A stretch of DNA of 64,000 nt from Rhizomys pruinosus (GCA_009823505.1 VZQC01009509.1:1309994-1373993), one strand, 5' to 3'; counted from the stretch's first letter, positions 1-11,125 are shown. Numbers and translations are program-made. Notes: generated from the letters alone by a model not told the origin.

Positions 1-134
1 TTTTTTTTTTGAGATAGTGTCTCACTTTGTAGCCCAGGCTGGCCTTCAACTTTCAGCAGCCCTCCTCTCTCTGTCCCATCCTCCTCCCCCACACTCCAGT
101 GCTGGGATTACAGGTGTGTGCCACCTTGTTTGGC
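1..134 (-). repeat. B1 SINE, truncated by window start
   Basis: Reverse-complement B1: the T-run at the window start is the A-tail, followed by the gagaca-like block, the cctggccttgaact-type core and the tgctgggattacag box. It is fairly diverged with a C/T-rich replacement in the middle, so it is an older copy. Confidence 0.8.
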
Positions 135-297
135 GTATTTTCTCTTAACATTCAGATAAAAAAAATTGTCTGAATCTGTTTAAAGAAATCATGTCTATCA
201 ATCTCTTCTTTACATCTTCCAAGTCCTTTTTTCATTTTTAATATTTTTGTGGTGTTTCTGTGTATCACATCTCATATAGTAAATCTTAATAAAATTT

Positions 298-346
298 AGA
301 CCTTCCCTACCCCCTCTCAGCCCACCCCTAATTTCATGCATTCTGT
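298..346. repeat. Old rodent interspersed repeat, part 1 (split by a B1)
   Basis: The text around 320-346 and 541-900 reads as one repeat interrupted by the SINE at 347-540. The same repeat type occurs at about 62170-62520 near the other end of the window, sharing the 'cctgattgagtt..tgggtcttgtgcatg' region. It resembles ancient L1/Lx or LTR material of rodents; the family is not resolved by eye. Confidence 0.5.
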
Positions 347-540
347 CATATATATTACATATGTGTATATATGTATGTATATATGTATGTATTCCTGGTC
401 TTTTTGAGACAGCTTCTCCCTGTAGCCACAGCTGGCCTGGAACTCACTATGGAGACCAGGTTGACCTCAGTCTCACAGAGAGCCACCTGCCTCTGCCTCC
501 CAAGTGCTAGGATTAAAGGCATGTGTCATCACGTCTGGCT
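347..540 (-). repeat. B1 SINE with target-site duplication
   Basis: Reverse-complement B1 with an (AT)-rich decayed tail at 347-396. It is flanked by the direct repeat gcattctgt at 338-346 and 541-549, as expected of L1-driven insertion. The 81-aa and 63-aa reading frames across it are SINE shadows. Confidence 0.85.
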
Positions 541-900
541 GCATTCTGTTGTATACATTAAGTCCTATCTGGTCAAGCTTTGCTATTCTGTTGTCCCTTG
601 GTGCAAGTTCATCTAACTGGAGTCTAGTCAGCCTATGTAGAGTCACTCCCTTACAGTCTACTCTCCCTCACCTCACAGTAGTCATTTGCCAATAGCTCAT
701 TGGCTAGAGCCTGCTGCCCATCTCTCCTACTCCATGCTGGGTTTTTGTCTGATTGAGTTCACATGGGTCTTGTGCATGCTGTCAACACTGCTGCAGGGGC
801 AAACAGGCAAGTTTCCAACAGGCTGAAAGCCTCTGTTTCCTCGCGTTCGTGACCAACCCTGGCTCTTACACTCTTTCCTGTCCCCTCTTCCACAGTGGGT
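541..900. repeat. Old rodent interspersed repeat, part 2
   Basis: Continues the repeat begun at 298-346. It contains the segment shared with 62380-62520 (Lx/L1 or LTR-like rodent repeat; family uncertain). No coding potential was seen. Confidence 0.5.
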
Positions 901-1370
901 GGATAAGGGTTAATATAGATGTCCTATCCAGGGACATGTACTCTGCAGTCTCTTCTTGGCCTTCTGCGTGTATTGCACTCTGCAAACTTTCGAAGACTTA
1001 AGTAAATAATGAACTGATTTTTTTTCTGGGGGGAAGGGTGGTTGGCTTTGGACAGCCTTGATTTGCCTTCATAAATAGAGTCCTTGTTTCCTTCAGCACC
1101 CAAGGCTGGGGAGTCATCTGTGGTCAGACAATTCGTCTCCATTGCCACTTCTACAGTGTTAAAGGTTTTCGGCCCCAAATCACGTTTGAATCCCTCAGTG
1201 CTGAGTCCTTAGGTTTGCCAGGTAGTGGGTTAAGAAGCAGGCACGGGAAGGCAGCCAGGCATGCTTATTCTTACAGTTGGTTACAGTTTAGGTGTGAGAT
1301 GCCCCCTCTGGCTGTTTGGACGCTTGGTCCTAGTTGGTGTTAGCATTTTGGGATTGCTGTGGACTTTTAG
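901..1370. other. Unique non-coding stretch
   Basis: No recognised repeat, RNA or convincing reading frame. Reading frames here are short and lack codon-like character. Confidence 0.5.
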
Positions 1371-1371
1371 A

Positions 1372-1598
1372 AGTTGATGCCTAGACTGCGGGAGTGGGCC
1401 ACTGGGGATAGGCTCTGTGGGTTGGAACCTGGCCTGCTTCCTGTTGGGGCTTCCTGCTTCTTGATCTGCAGAGATGTGAGCAAGTGGCCTCCCGCTCCTT
1501 CCTGTGGCCAGGAGCCATCTGCCACCATGCCTTCCCCTTCCCCATATCCTCCCCGCCCATGAGCCAGAAGAAACCCTTCCTCCCTTAAGCTCTCCCTG
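1372..1598 (+). repeat. LTR/MaLR-like or URR1-like medium-reiterated repeat, part 1
   Basis: Contains the widespread rodent motif series cttcctg..ccaccatgccttcccc..gagccagaagaaaccc ttcctccc. The 3' end of the same element resumes at about 1936-1975 (tatttgttcacagcaacaagaaa). The intervening 1600-1921 is a later B4-type insertion. The exact family is unresolved. Confidence 0.55.
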
Positions 1599-1599
1599 T

Positions 1600-1921
1600 C
1601 TGTGGATGCATGTTAACATACGTGTGGGTGTACAGGTGTGTTGCAGGTACAATACATATATGTGATTGTGTATGCGTGTGGGGGCCAGAGGTGGATGTAG
1701 GTGTCTTTTTCAGTCTCTTTACGGTATTGAGGCAGGATCACTTCAGGCAAAGCTTATAAATTTGGCACTGCTGCTGGAGCTTGCTCTGGGACCCTGTCTC
1801 CCCATCTCTAGTGCTGGAGTGGACCACCACTCAGGTGGGTGCTGAGGACCAGAGCTCACGCCCTCACCCCCTGCTCGCTCAGCAAGTCTTTACCTGCTGA
1901 ACTCCCCCCCCCCCCTCGCTT
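1600..1921 (-). repeat. B4/RSINE1-like SINE inserted in the LTR-like repeat
   Basis: Reverse-complement B4/RSINE signature: a TG-rich segment (1615-1680), gccagaggtggatgtaggtgtc, a B1-like middle, and a tRNA-like end with ctcagcaagtctttacctgctgaac. A C-run at 1902-1915 follows. It splits the surrounding repeat. Confidence 0.65.
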
Positions 1922-1935
1922 CTTAACTTACTTTC

Positions 1936-1975
1936 CAGGTATTTGTTCACAGCAACAAGAAAGTGACTGATACAA
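1936..1975 (+). repeat. LTR/MaLR-like repeat, part 2
   Basis: Short 3' remnant of the element at 1372-1598, recognised by the 'acagcaacaagaaagtgactgatac' style terminus common to rodent medium-reiterated repeats. Confidence 0.5.
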
Positions 1976-2696
1976 AGCTTAAGTGTCCTGGAAAAACTGA
2001 AGAACTGTTTTGCTTGTTATTTTTCTTGGTTTTGTAGTTGTGTTTGTGCAGAAGGCTGTGCATGCTGACAGTTTGTAATCCTCAGTTGATGCTGGTGTTC
2101 CAGCCTCGTTTTATGTGTCCGATAGTGATAGTGACTTAGTTGTATTTATTCTGAATGTCTCAATAAACTGTTTGTGGTAAGTGCTTCCTGGAGTTTCTCT
2201 CAAAAGTACTCATCTTAGACCCCAAAATCCATTGATTCTCAGGGTTCCAATATGAAATGGTGTAATGTATATAGCCTAGAAAACTTTTCCTGGATAATCA
2301 TCTCTAGAGACTTATAATACCCAATAAGTATAAAAGTACTGCCTTAGAAGGCAGTTATGCTCACTGCCACAAATCATTAAAACTCTTGCTCAAATAGTTG
2401 TAGTGCTGTTTTGTTTTGGGGCATAGTCAGAAGGTTTGTATGTATTCCATAGCCACAATTTTTTTCTGAAACATCTTTGACCTTCAGTTGCTTGAATCCA
2501 TGGATGAAGAACCTGTCAACTGTGTATCTTAGGGTTTTTAAAAATGTGTTTTTCTTTTCTATTTATCTCATGATCTTAATGAGTTATAAATATATATGTA
2601 TATATATAAATATATAAATATGTGATCTGCAAACTCTGCCTCTGGAAGCTTTATCAAGCCACATTTGGGGCAAAAACTATATTTTGTTGTTTTATT
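1976..2696. other. Unique AT-rich non-coding stretch
   Basis: No gene or SINE recognised. It includes an (AT)n-like low-complexity run at about 2588-2622. Confidence 0.5.
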
Positions 2697-2784
2697 TTTT
2701 TGAGATTGAGTCTCCTAGCTGACCTGGAACTCTGTAGAGCAGACCAGCCTTGAGTTCATAGAGATCTGCCCACATGCCTTTTCC
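2697..2784 (-). repeat. B1 SINE fragment
   Basis: Partial reverse-complement B1 (tttttttgagattgagtctcc..ccagccttgagttcatagagatctgcc), lacking the distal half. Confidence 0.7.
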
Positions 2785-2805
2785 TCTTAAAGATATGTAT
2801 CACTG

Positions 2806-2847
2806 ATTATTATTATTGTTGTTGTTGTTGTTATTTTTATTATTATT
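2806..2847. repeat. (ATT)n/(GTT)n simple repeat
   Basis: Trinucleotide-rich run that grew from the A-tail of the adjacent B1. Confidence 0.8.
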
Positions 2848-2990
2848 GGTCTTTTGTGACAGGGTCTCCCTTTAGTCCCAGCTGGCCTGGATCTTGCTAT
2901 GTAGACCAAGTTGCTCCTGAAATCACAGAGATCTGCTTGCCTCTACCTACCCAGCGCTGGGATTAAAGGCATGTGCCACCACGCCTGACT
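2848..2990 (-). repeat. B1 SINE
   Basis: Full-length reverse-complement B1, from ggtcttttgtgacagggtctccc to ccaccacgcctgact. Confidence 0.9.
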
Positions 2991-3000
2991 CATTTTTTTA

Positions 3001-3154
3001 TTTTTAAGATAGGGTTTCACTATCTCACCTGGGTGGTCTATAACTAACTTTATAGACCATCTGGCCTAGAATGCACTCCATAGCCTAGATAGATCTTGAA
3101 GTTGTAATCCTGTGTCTCAGGCTGGAATGACGGTCTGTACCGCCATGTCTGGCT
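3001..3154 (-). repeat. Diverged B1-related SINE
   Basis: Reverse-complement B1-like sequence with an internal rearrangement: the tatagac.. segment appears twice near 3038-3060. It ends in ccgccatgtctggct. Confidence 0.65.
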
Positions 3155-3892
3155 GAAATAAATGTTTTTTGAAAACATATTGTTCTCTCTGTGTTCTGGT
3201 GAGGCTCAGCTCGGTTAGCCAGGCCCACTTGTGCTGCCTCTTACCCAACACAGCATTCTGCTTTAACTCAGATGTGCCTGTCGACACATGCTAAGGGTGG
3301 TCCCCCGTGTGATAGAAACATAGACGGTCTCAGAATTCTGTTTACTTGTCCACCTGCTAGATTAGTTTGTCATTAGCTTGAAATCCCCAGCACCTACCCT
3401 GTTGCTGGACACGTCCACAGTTCTGGTCAGTAAACGCCCCTTGAATAAAAGAGAATGAACAAATAACGCTAGAGCTCAAGTAGACCTAACACATTCACTT
3501 TTTGTTTTTGCATGTAATTACATACCAGGAAGCTGTGCTGGGCCTGAGTCATTCTGCCCAAACAGACCTAGCAACTGCTCCATCAGTTCCTGGTTAGTAA
3601 GGGATGGAGGGGAATTGACCCAGATGCAATCCTGTCAGCTACAATTTCTGCTGGGTGCTTTGAAGCAAGGGAGCATGAGACGCAGAAGCCTGAACCCCGT
3701 TCTAGGGGCTGGGAAGGCCTTCTGAAGCAAGCATCGTGCAGGATGCCACGTGAAGGACAAACGGGAGAGCGAGAACACGTGTAGGACTGAGGACGTGCCC
3801 TGTGGGTAGAAGAATATGGTGTCCCAGAGAGAGCTCTTAGTTTTCCAGGAAAATCAGCCTGGAAGACAGGCTAGAGCCATTACTGTAATTTG
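3155..3892. other. Unique non-coding stretch
   Basis: Nothing recognised on either strand. Confidence 0.5.
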
Positions 3893-3975
3893 TTTGCAGT
3901 CCTGGGGATCAAGCCTAGGGTCTGGGGTACAGTAGTCAGGCAGTCTACCACAGAGCCTCTTCCCCATCTCAGAGT
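3893..3975 (-). repeat. tRNA-derived SINE fragment (ID/B4 type)
   Basis: Reverse complement of a tRNA-like head: gtcctggggatcaagcc..taccacagagcc.. matches the inverted B-box to A-box order of ID/B4 elements. Confidence 0.55.
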
Positions 3976-4535
3976 CTACAGTTTATAACTTAGTGGACAT
4001 CACTGAAGGAATAATTTACCTTAAGAGCCAGGGTTTTCCTTCTTGACACTGTATGGAAGCTCTATGAATATGAGGTCAAATTCGCACCTTATAAGGTTGA
4101 CCTTATCATTCTATAAACTCTTATCCCAGGGCAACCCAGTAGCACAGGAAGTTTCTCCATAGACATGTTCCAGTGGACACATTTGAAAGGGAGTCACAGG
4201 ATGATGTCATTTTGCAGTCCTTAATGACTAGTCCAAAAATTATCAGCAGATGTTAAGTTTTCAAAAAGAGAGACAACCAGACAAGGTTGATGAAAGTAAG
4301 CAGGGCCAGAATTTGGTAGAGAAGAATAAAGCAAAATAAGCCAGAATCAGACCAAGCTTCTAAACCTGACTCAAACTCGGGAGTAGTCAGAGATACATGC
4401 TGCCCACACCACAGAGACACATCGAAAAAAACCCAGCCTCTGAGAAACTGAACAGAAGCAACTCAGAATTATTTCAACAAAAATGTTTAAGGAGGGGAAT
4501 GAAGGGATGTAGAGGAGAACTTATCAAATGGTTAA
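3976..4535. other. Unique non-coding stretch
   Basis: No recognised element or gene. Confidence 0.5.
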
Positions 4536-4677
4536 CACCAGGTGTGGTGGTGCCAGCCTTTAATGCCAGTGTGGGAGGCAGAGGCAGACAGATCTCTGTG
4601 ACTTTGAGGCCAGCCTGATCTACATAGTTTCAGAGCTACATATTGAGACCCTGTTTCCATAAACAAACCAAACAAAT
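4536..4677 (+). repeat. B1 SINE
   Basis: Sense B1: accaggtgtggtggtg, cagcctttaatgcc, gaggcagaggcag, aggccagcctgatctac, ending in an A/C-rich tail. Confidence 0.85.
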
Positions 4678-5045
4678 GAACAAAGTCCTTATAGATTAAA
4701 GAAGATTTACATAAATGTATGGCCCATTTGGGCTTTGATTGGGGCATGCTAACTAAAAACAAGACATTTATGATACAGTTTGGCAATATGGACAGTGGAT
4801 GGATATTTGATGATACTAAGGGATTATTATGAATTATTCTCAAGTGTGATGATGTTATTTTTATTACATCTAAACAGCAACAACCAAAGTCTTTGTCTTT
4901 TAGAGATGTGTGCTGAAATATTTATGAATGAATGATGAGATGTCTGGGATTTGCTTCTACGGTGGTCATTGTTAGAGCTGCATGACAGATAAATGGAGTT
5001 CATTTACTTTCCTTTCTTATTGTCATTGACATTTTAAAGGACTTT
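4678..5045. other. Unique non-coding stretch
   Basis: Nothing recognised. Confidence 0.5.
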
Positions 5046-5470
5046 GGGGGCTGAGATGTCTCAGTTGGTAAAGTGCCTGCTGTGCAAGCAAGAGGACTTG
5101 GGTTTGATCCCCAGTAGGCAGGTGGCTCATCTGTAACCCCACTGCTAGGGGGGTAGAGACAGGAAGACCCTGGGAGCTCACTGCCATACAACCTGTCTGA
5201 AAAGTAGAGGCCTGGCATGGTGGCACAAGCCTTCAATCCTAGCCTCTGGAGGCAGAGGCAGGAGGATCTCTATGAGTTCAAGTCCAGCCTGGTCTACATA
5301 GTGAGTTCCAGGGACTACATGGAGACCCTGTCTCAAAAAAAAAAAAAAAAAGAGAGTAATTGAGGAAGACACTGGTCAACATTTGGGCTCCACATGTGCA
5401 CACATTAGTTCAAAATCTGAGCATATGCACATATATACACACAAACACATACACACACAAATGAATTTTG
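5046..5470 (+). repeat. B4/B2-type SINE with nested B1
   Basis: Starts with a tRNA-like head (gggggctgagatgtctcagttggtaaagtgcctgct..gatcccc). A full B1 with A-tail occupies 5210-5351, after which the host SINE 3' part resumes (aggaagacactggtcaac..cacatgtgcacacat). Confidence 0.7.
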
Positions 5471-5610
5471 ACAAATTTTAAGAAAAAGTAAGATTACCTT
5501 AGGTTTAGCTTTTCAGCATCCTCCCCCAAATCCTCTGTATATTTTAGTTGACATCTTATTACCTGATCACATTGTAAGGTATTAATACATTACATTGGAG
5601 GTTTCATTTG

Positions 5611-5698
5611 GGCCTCTGAAGGCTCCCAGTGGTAGAGCACTTGCCTGATGATAGGTAGGCAGTCCTAGATCCAATCCCCAACACTGCCAGGAAAAAAA
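5611..5698 (+). repeat. ID-type SINE with 10-bp target-site duplication
   Basis: Short tRNA-derived element with cagtggtagagcacttgcctga (A-box region) and gatccaatcccc (B-box) and an A-tail. The perfect direct repeat gtttcatttg flanks it at 5601-5610 and 5699-5708. Confidence 0.8.
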
Positions 5699-5708
5699 GT
5701 TTCATTTG

Positions 5709-6890
5709 CAATATCTTCTTAATGCCCATTAGTTTGATAATTAAAAAAATAAAGCATGAAAATTGTGGAAAATTGGGATATCTAAGAGAAACTCAATGAA
5801 GATAGATAGTTAATATTACTGATAATCCTATAAGTGTAGAGAAAGTCGTAGCAAATATTTTGGGATATCTAATTGCAGCAGAGATATGCACATATTAAAA
5901 TATAATTGTATCCATAAATTGATGAGCTCCCTTCTTTAACAGTCTCTTGTGGCCATTTCCCCAGAGCACTGAGAATTCTTTTATAAGCAAATTTTAATGG
6001 TTGCTTAGTACTGTGTCATATAGACTAAACACTGGTTGACAGTCGGCAGGCTCTATGGTACACAGACATTCAGCCATTAGACCCTCTTGACAGAGCAACT
6101 AATGACTTTTTTTTCTCTGTCTCTAAATGATGCCTGGTGACCTAGTCTTATAGATGTAAGCTTGTTCTACAAAACTGTTATTTGGCTTGGGGTTAAATCA
6201 CATCGCAACTAGATGAATTTGCTGGCGACAAAGAACCAAGCTAGTCAAATAGGTAAGGCATTTTTTCGGCAAGTTTTGATGTGACGCTTGAGTGGAGAGT
6301 CAGCTTGAGTCACATCAATCCCGCCCCTTATGGGTGTGAGTATGCTGGATTACTCTGTGTGCCTATCCACTCTGAATATCATTTGTTATAAATTTTGGCC
6401 AGTTGTCAATGAAAATGATGCTAATTTATTTTAATTACCTTGGAATTTGAATCTTTTTTGTTTATTATTCAATAGGTTTCCAATGACCAGACATATGTTC
6501 TTTATACATTTTCTGTTATGCTTATTATTATTTTAAATTTTGAAACAATTGTGTTTATCCACCAACCATGATACATTTTAGAATTACACAGTGAAAAAAG
6601 AAAACAAATTTCTGAGTGTTTTCAAACCCCTGGCATGCTAAACTCTGGGAGTGTAATCTTGTGCAGTCTTTATCTCTGTCAGTGTCAGGGAATGAATGTC
6701 ATGTCAGAGCATGTATCCGATGTGCTTTTGGGTTCCATATATGGCAATTCCTGATGTAGGGATTCTCTCTGTTTTTCTATTTTCAGAGTGATTTATCTGT
6801 TTGTGGATTCTCTTCTTGTTATAAAGTCCTCAGTTATGGAGTTCTTGTTTGGCTGGACTTCATATTGTTTCATTCCTTTTGATTTGATTC
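5709..6890. other. Unique AT-rich non-coding stretch
   Basis: No repeat family or gene recognised across about 1.2 kb. Reading frames are short and random-like. Confidence 0.5.
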
Positions 6891-7092
6891 TTATTTTATT
6901 ATTTTATGTGTATGATGTTCACTGTCTGGCATGTAGGTTGTGACCCATGTTGTGCAAATGCTGCGTCAGAAGAGGGCCGTCCAGATTCCCCTGGAACTGG
7001 AGTTAAAGACAGTTTCTTTAGCCGCATGTGGGTGCTGGGAATCGACAGGAGCAGTCGGTGCTCTTAACCACTGAGCCATCTCTCCAGCCCCC
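6891..7092 (-). repeat. B2 SINE with target-site duplication
   Basis: Reverse-complement B2 ending in accactgagccatctctccagccccc (tRNA-like head). Direct repeats ttgatttgattc (6879-6890) and ttgatttgactc (7093-7104) flank it. Confidence 0.85.
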
Positions 7093-7395
7093 TTGATTTG
7101 ACTCTTTAATTCACCCGGATCTGATTTTGCTGTGCTGCACAGAATGGGAACCAGTAATCACAGAAATGGAAGCTACTTCTTCCCTATCTATTATCTCCCT
7201 TTCCCTTAACTAGTAAAGTGATTTCTTTTAATTAAAAATTTAAGATGAATAAAATAATATAATTATTTTATTTTTAGTGGGTGTGTTCATGTTGCTAGGG
7301 TGCAATGTGTGAGGCTAAGGCCATGACTTTTGGGGAGTTGGCATCTCTTCACCCGTGCGGGTTGTGGGGTCACGTTCGGACCCCATCACCTGCAG
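7093..7395. other. Unique non-coding stretch
   Basis: No gene recognised; followed by a T/C-rich tract at about 7410-7497. Confidence 0.45.
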
Positions 7396-7587
7396 AGGGA
7401 CACCTCACCCAGCCTTCTTTCTTTTCTTTTCCTTTTCTTTTTCTTCCTCTCTCTTGTCTTCCTCTATTCTGCCTCTCCCTCCCCTCCTTCTCTCTTTAAA
7501 TTATACAGGTTACATAACACGATTTTCATTTGGTGTGACCATATTGCCCTGCTACCCCCTTCTTTGTTTGTTTGTTTTATTTCTTTT

Positions 7588-7725
7588 GTTTGAGGACAGG
7601 GTCTCCCTGTAGCCCCAAACTGTCCGGACTCTCTCTGTAGACAGGCCTGGTCTTGAACTCACACAGATCCACCTGCTCTGGCCTCCCAAGTGCTAAGGAT
7701 TAAAGGCGTGGCCACCACACCCGGT
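7588..7725 (-). repeat. B1 SINE
   Basis: Reverse-complement B1 with several one-base indels against the core (ccaaactgtccggactct..), which may reflect age or low-quality sequence. Confidence 0.8.
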
Positions 7726-7732
7726 TCCCATT

Positions 7733-7735
<3 letters not shown>

Positions 7736-7764
<29 letters not shown>

Positions 7765-7913
7765 GGTGTTTATAAGACAGGGTCTCCGCTGTAGCCCCAG
7801 CTTGAACCTGGCAACTCACTCTGTAGACCATGCTGCGCCTTGAAAACTCACAAGGATCCGCCTTGCTCTGCCTCCCAAGTGCTAGATTAAAGGCGGCACC
7901 ACCACGCCCGGCT
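7736..7913 (-). repeat. B1 SINE with target-site duplication
   Basis: Reverse-complement B1 with a long T-run (7737-7764). Direct repeats ttcccattcc lie at 7725-7734 and 7914-7923. Its core has many indels (cttgaacctggcaac, gccttgaaaactc), as expected of unpolished gap-fill sequence close to the block A edge. Confidence 0.75.
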
Positions 7914-8336
7914 TTCCCATTCCATTTTTTTTTTGTTTGTTTGTTTGTTTTTTGTTTTTTGTTTTGTGTTTTTTTTATTTATTTTAAACAAATCTAGCCC
8001 CGTGTNCCCATTCCCCCACCCCGCCAGAGCTCATGCATTCTGCCAAACATGCTTTTCATCTCTTAGTCTTTCTCAATATTGTCCATGGGGAAGTTGACTG
8101 TTTTGAGCAGAAGTTCACTGTTTCAGTCAGTTCTTTGATGCAGTCTTTTCTGTTGTTGTTGTCGCATTCATTTTTAAGAGCGTTTCTGAGCACTTCCTTT
8201 GAGAAGGAAGACAGAATTCTATAAAGTGGAGCTCTCTGAACCTGGCACAGAGAACCAGAAATTCTAGCTGCTATATCCCTTTAACTGGCTGATTCTTTCT
8301 TACTCTGTATCTCTGAATCGAAATGCTTGAGTCATA

Positions 8337-8337
8337 A

Positions 8338-8400
<63 letters not shown>
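8337..8400. repeat. Compound (GT)11(GA)20 microsatellite
   Basis: GT run 8339-8360 followed by GA run 8361-8400. The copy at 27907-27968 has exactly the same run lengths. Confidence 0.95.
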
Positions 8401-8405
<5 letters not shown>

Positions 8406-8427
8406 CTTGAAATGGTATCATAGGTAG

Positions 8428-8540
8428 GCCTGGGTACGTAGCTCAGCAGCAATGTGCTTGGTATAGACCAAGACCCCAGGTTCCATCCCCAGCAACAAAC
8501 ACATGCATACACATCCACATACATGCACACAAATACAATT
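8428..8540 (+). repeat. ID/B4-type SINE
   Basis: tRNA-like head (gcctgggtacgtagctcagcagc..ggttccatcccc) followed by a CA-rich and A-rich tail. Confidence 0.7.
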
Positions 8541-8962
8541 AAATAAAGGAAAAAAATGCTCTCGTAGCAATTGAAATGTTATTGAAATGAAACTTTGAAA
8601 TGCATTTTGTCGTCTGTTCCTCTTTCTGTTTACCTGGCATAGACTGAATTTGGCATTTTAGGTTTCAGAATATTGGCTCCAGAGCTCGTTGTCTCAGGCA
8701 CGATTAGGAATAAAGATGACCTCACTCTGTAAAGATCTGTCACCCTTCTATTTTGGATGCTCGGATGCTCATTTTATCACTTCTGAGGAAGACAGCACAT
8801 TTTTATTTTAAGGTTGATTTTTATAACAAATGACCCAATTTTAATATTTTGAACTTGGTAACATTTCCACACATGCTGGTTCCTTGCTACTGAAACCAGA
8901 AATTAGTTCATTTAAATCTGACATGAAATTTGAAACACATTTTGAAAACCTAAATGCTTATT

Positions 8963-9005
<43 letters not shown>

Positions 9006-9112
9006 TATGCATTTGTGTGTATGGTAATGAATGTGTACAGGCTGTATATACATGTGTAGGGTAGAGGTAAACTTAGGTTGAAGATCCTAAGGAGGTGTCT
9101 ACTTGTTTTTTA
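8541..9112. other. Unique stretch with (TG)n
   Basis: No gene recognised. A (TG)n run at about 8965-9006 differs in length and interruptions from its counterpart near 28530-28580. Confidence 0.6.
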
Positions 9113-9325
9113 AGAAATATTTTTATTTATTTTTATTTTATGAGTATGAGTGTTTGCTTATATGCATGTGAGTGCATTGCTCACAGAGGCCAGAAGAGGG
9201 CCTCCTGTCTCCTGGAACTGGAGATATGGACTGTTGTTAACTTTCATGTGGTGCCAGGGAACTAACCCTGGTTCCTTACAAGAGTAGGAAGTGCTCTCAA
9301 CCTGTGCGCCATCTCTCTAGGCCCC
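9113..9325 (-). repeat. B2 SINE (older copy)
   Basis: Reverse-complement B2 without the internal duplication; it ends in gcgccatctctctaggcccc. First of three B2 copies in a row on the same strand. Confidence 0.85.
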
Positions 9326-9339
9326 ATTTGGTTTATTTT

Positions 9340-9605
9340 TATTTTTATTTTCTTTTTTTTTTAATTTTAATTTTTTTTAAATTTCCGTTTGTGTATGAAT
9401 GTACTGTCTGCATGCAAGTTTGCGCACCCGTGTCGTGCAATGCCGCGGAGGTCAGAAGAGGGTCTCGGATTCCCCTGGAACTGGAGTTCTCCTGAAATTG
9501 GAGTTTCAGATGGTTCTCGGCTGCCATGTGGGTGCTGGGGATCGAACCCGGGTCCTCTGTAAGAGCCGTCGGCACTCTTAACCGCTAGGCCATCTCTCCA
9601 GCCCC
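9340..9605 (-). repeat. B2 SINE, duplicated-unit subfamily
   Basis: Reverse-complement B2 close to the local consensus. It carries the tandem ctggaactggagttctc / ctgaaattggagttt unit, and the tRNA-like head gaacccgggtcc..ctaggccatctctccagcccc is intact. Confidence 0.9.
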
Positions 9606-9812
9606 TATTTTTATTTTTTTTATGTGTATGAGTGTACTGTCTGCATGTAGGTTGGTGCACCCGTGTCGTGCAATGATGGGGAGGTCAGAAGAGGGCATTG
9701 GATTCCCCTGGAACTGGAGTTCTTAGCCACCATGTGGGTGCTGGGAATCCAACCTGGGTCCTCTGCAAGAGCAGTCAGCGCTCTTAACCGCTGAGCCATC
9801 TCTCCAGCCTCC
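9606..9812 (-). repeat. B2 SINE
   Basis: Reverse-complement B2 lacking the internal duplication, directly abutting the previous B2 at its T-rich (A-tail) end. Confidence 0.88.
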
Positions 9813-9819
9813 CCCATTT

Positions 9820-10020
9820 GTTTTTTGAGATAGGGTCTCCCACTGGCCTCTGGGGCTCACTGATTCATCTAAACTGTCCAGCAAGCCAAAGGAATCTGTC
9901 TGTCTCTACTCCCAGAGCTCTGGGATACCAGCTCTGAGCCTGGATTTTTATATAAGGTTTCTGGGGATCAAACATGTTGTACAAGGAACACTTTAGTGAC
10001 TGAACCATCTGTTTTCCCCT
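9820..10020 (-). repeat. B4-type SINE
   Basis: Reverse complement: a B1-like half (gttttttgagatagggtctcccactgg) followed by a tRNA-like half (ggtttctggggatcaaacatg..gactgaaccatctg). Confidence 0.7.
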
Positions 10021-10980
10021 CCCTATATGCTTATTGATAATGATAAAGAATAGAAACATGAATGATTTACTCCAAGCCACAGAAGGTATACTGAGCAGGG
10101 CACATCTTTCTGGTTGAGAGCTTCAGGCCACGGCCTTCTACTGGTTCCTCTATGTGCACATTACAGACTATCTAAAAACACTTGTCTTCTCAGAAGTAAC
10201 TGAACTTGCAGAAATAGCTCATGAAGTCATTTTCTATTTAAATGGCCTGCACTTTCTAGAATAAATACTCTTTAACTAGGACGATATTAATGTATGTCTG
10301 ACAGCAACTGCATTGAGAAGCCAGCTTTTGCAAAAACACTTTTGTCACCCATCCAAGTATGGGTCTTTTATGACAGATTGTTGTGTGTCTGAAGGAGCTA
10401 TTGTGTCAACAGAGAACATCATAATGAGTCTGAAAATCTGACTCAATGGAACAAATGTATTTTAATGGCATGCCTTTTACTTTAAAAGGATGTACCAAAA
10501 TAGAGAGGGAATCTGAAAGCAGGGCATTATTTTATAATGAAAGACTAATATATGGGTAGTTGTGGATGAAGGAAGACTGTGACTGGGGATGAAAATCGAC
10601 TTAGTGTGGATGAAATCATTCCCATCAGCAGACTGCAATTGCTCTGTGAGAGTTAGCTGAGATGCTAGTGGAGAAAAGTGAAAAGGGGGTACAGACGGGT
10701 AGCAAGGGTCTTTCCTGAGGTGCAGGGTGAAGGTGGACGGAAGCCGTCCTTCCCAGGGTGCTCAGTGCACCTTGTAGGACCACATCTGCTCTGCTCCCAA
10801 AATGCCACAGAAGTAATTCTGAAGTAACCTTTCTCTCAGTGTTTAATTTTGCTCTTCAATTGTGACCTCACATTGACAGGTATAAGTTTGGAAAATGAGG
10901 TCAATTTTTTCCTCTTTAAAATTTTTTTATAATTTAGTTAAAATTTTTAATTTAGTTTTTATTTATTTATTAACTAATTC
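10021..10980. other. Unique non-coding block
   Basis: About 950 bp without SINEs or simple repeats, in an otherwise repeat-dense block. No splice-bounded reading frame found. It could be a conserved non-coding element; there is no direct evidence. Confidence 0.5.
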
Positions 10981-11125
10981 ATTCACTCTTTTGGTTTTTG
11001 AGTCAGAGTCCTATTCTTTAACCCCTACTGAGCTGGAACTTGCTAAATATAGCAGGCTGGCCTTAAGCTCACAGTAATCTTCCTGAGCATTAGAATTATA
11101 ATCTTTGTGAGACCATGCTCCACTC
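10981..11125 (-). repeat. Diverged B1-like SINE
   Basis: Weak reverse-complement B1 resemblance (tttttgagtcagagtcctattc..gctggccttaagctcacagtaatcttcctgag). Confidence 0.55.

Noticed and set aside
5611..5698. tRNA gene
   Set aside because: The tRNA-like boxes belong to an ID-type SINE with an A-tail and target duplication; no cloverleaf with a 3' acceptor.
8300..8530. Minus-strand frame with repeated Ser-Leu and Thr-His
   Set aside because: Translation of the (GT)n(GA)n microsatellite, present in both copies.
9304..9660. Recurring 60-97 codon frames with CRGGQKRVSDS or SADGSYRGPGFDPQHPHG
   Set aside because: These are translations of B2 SINEs and reappear at every B2 in the window.
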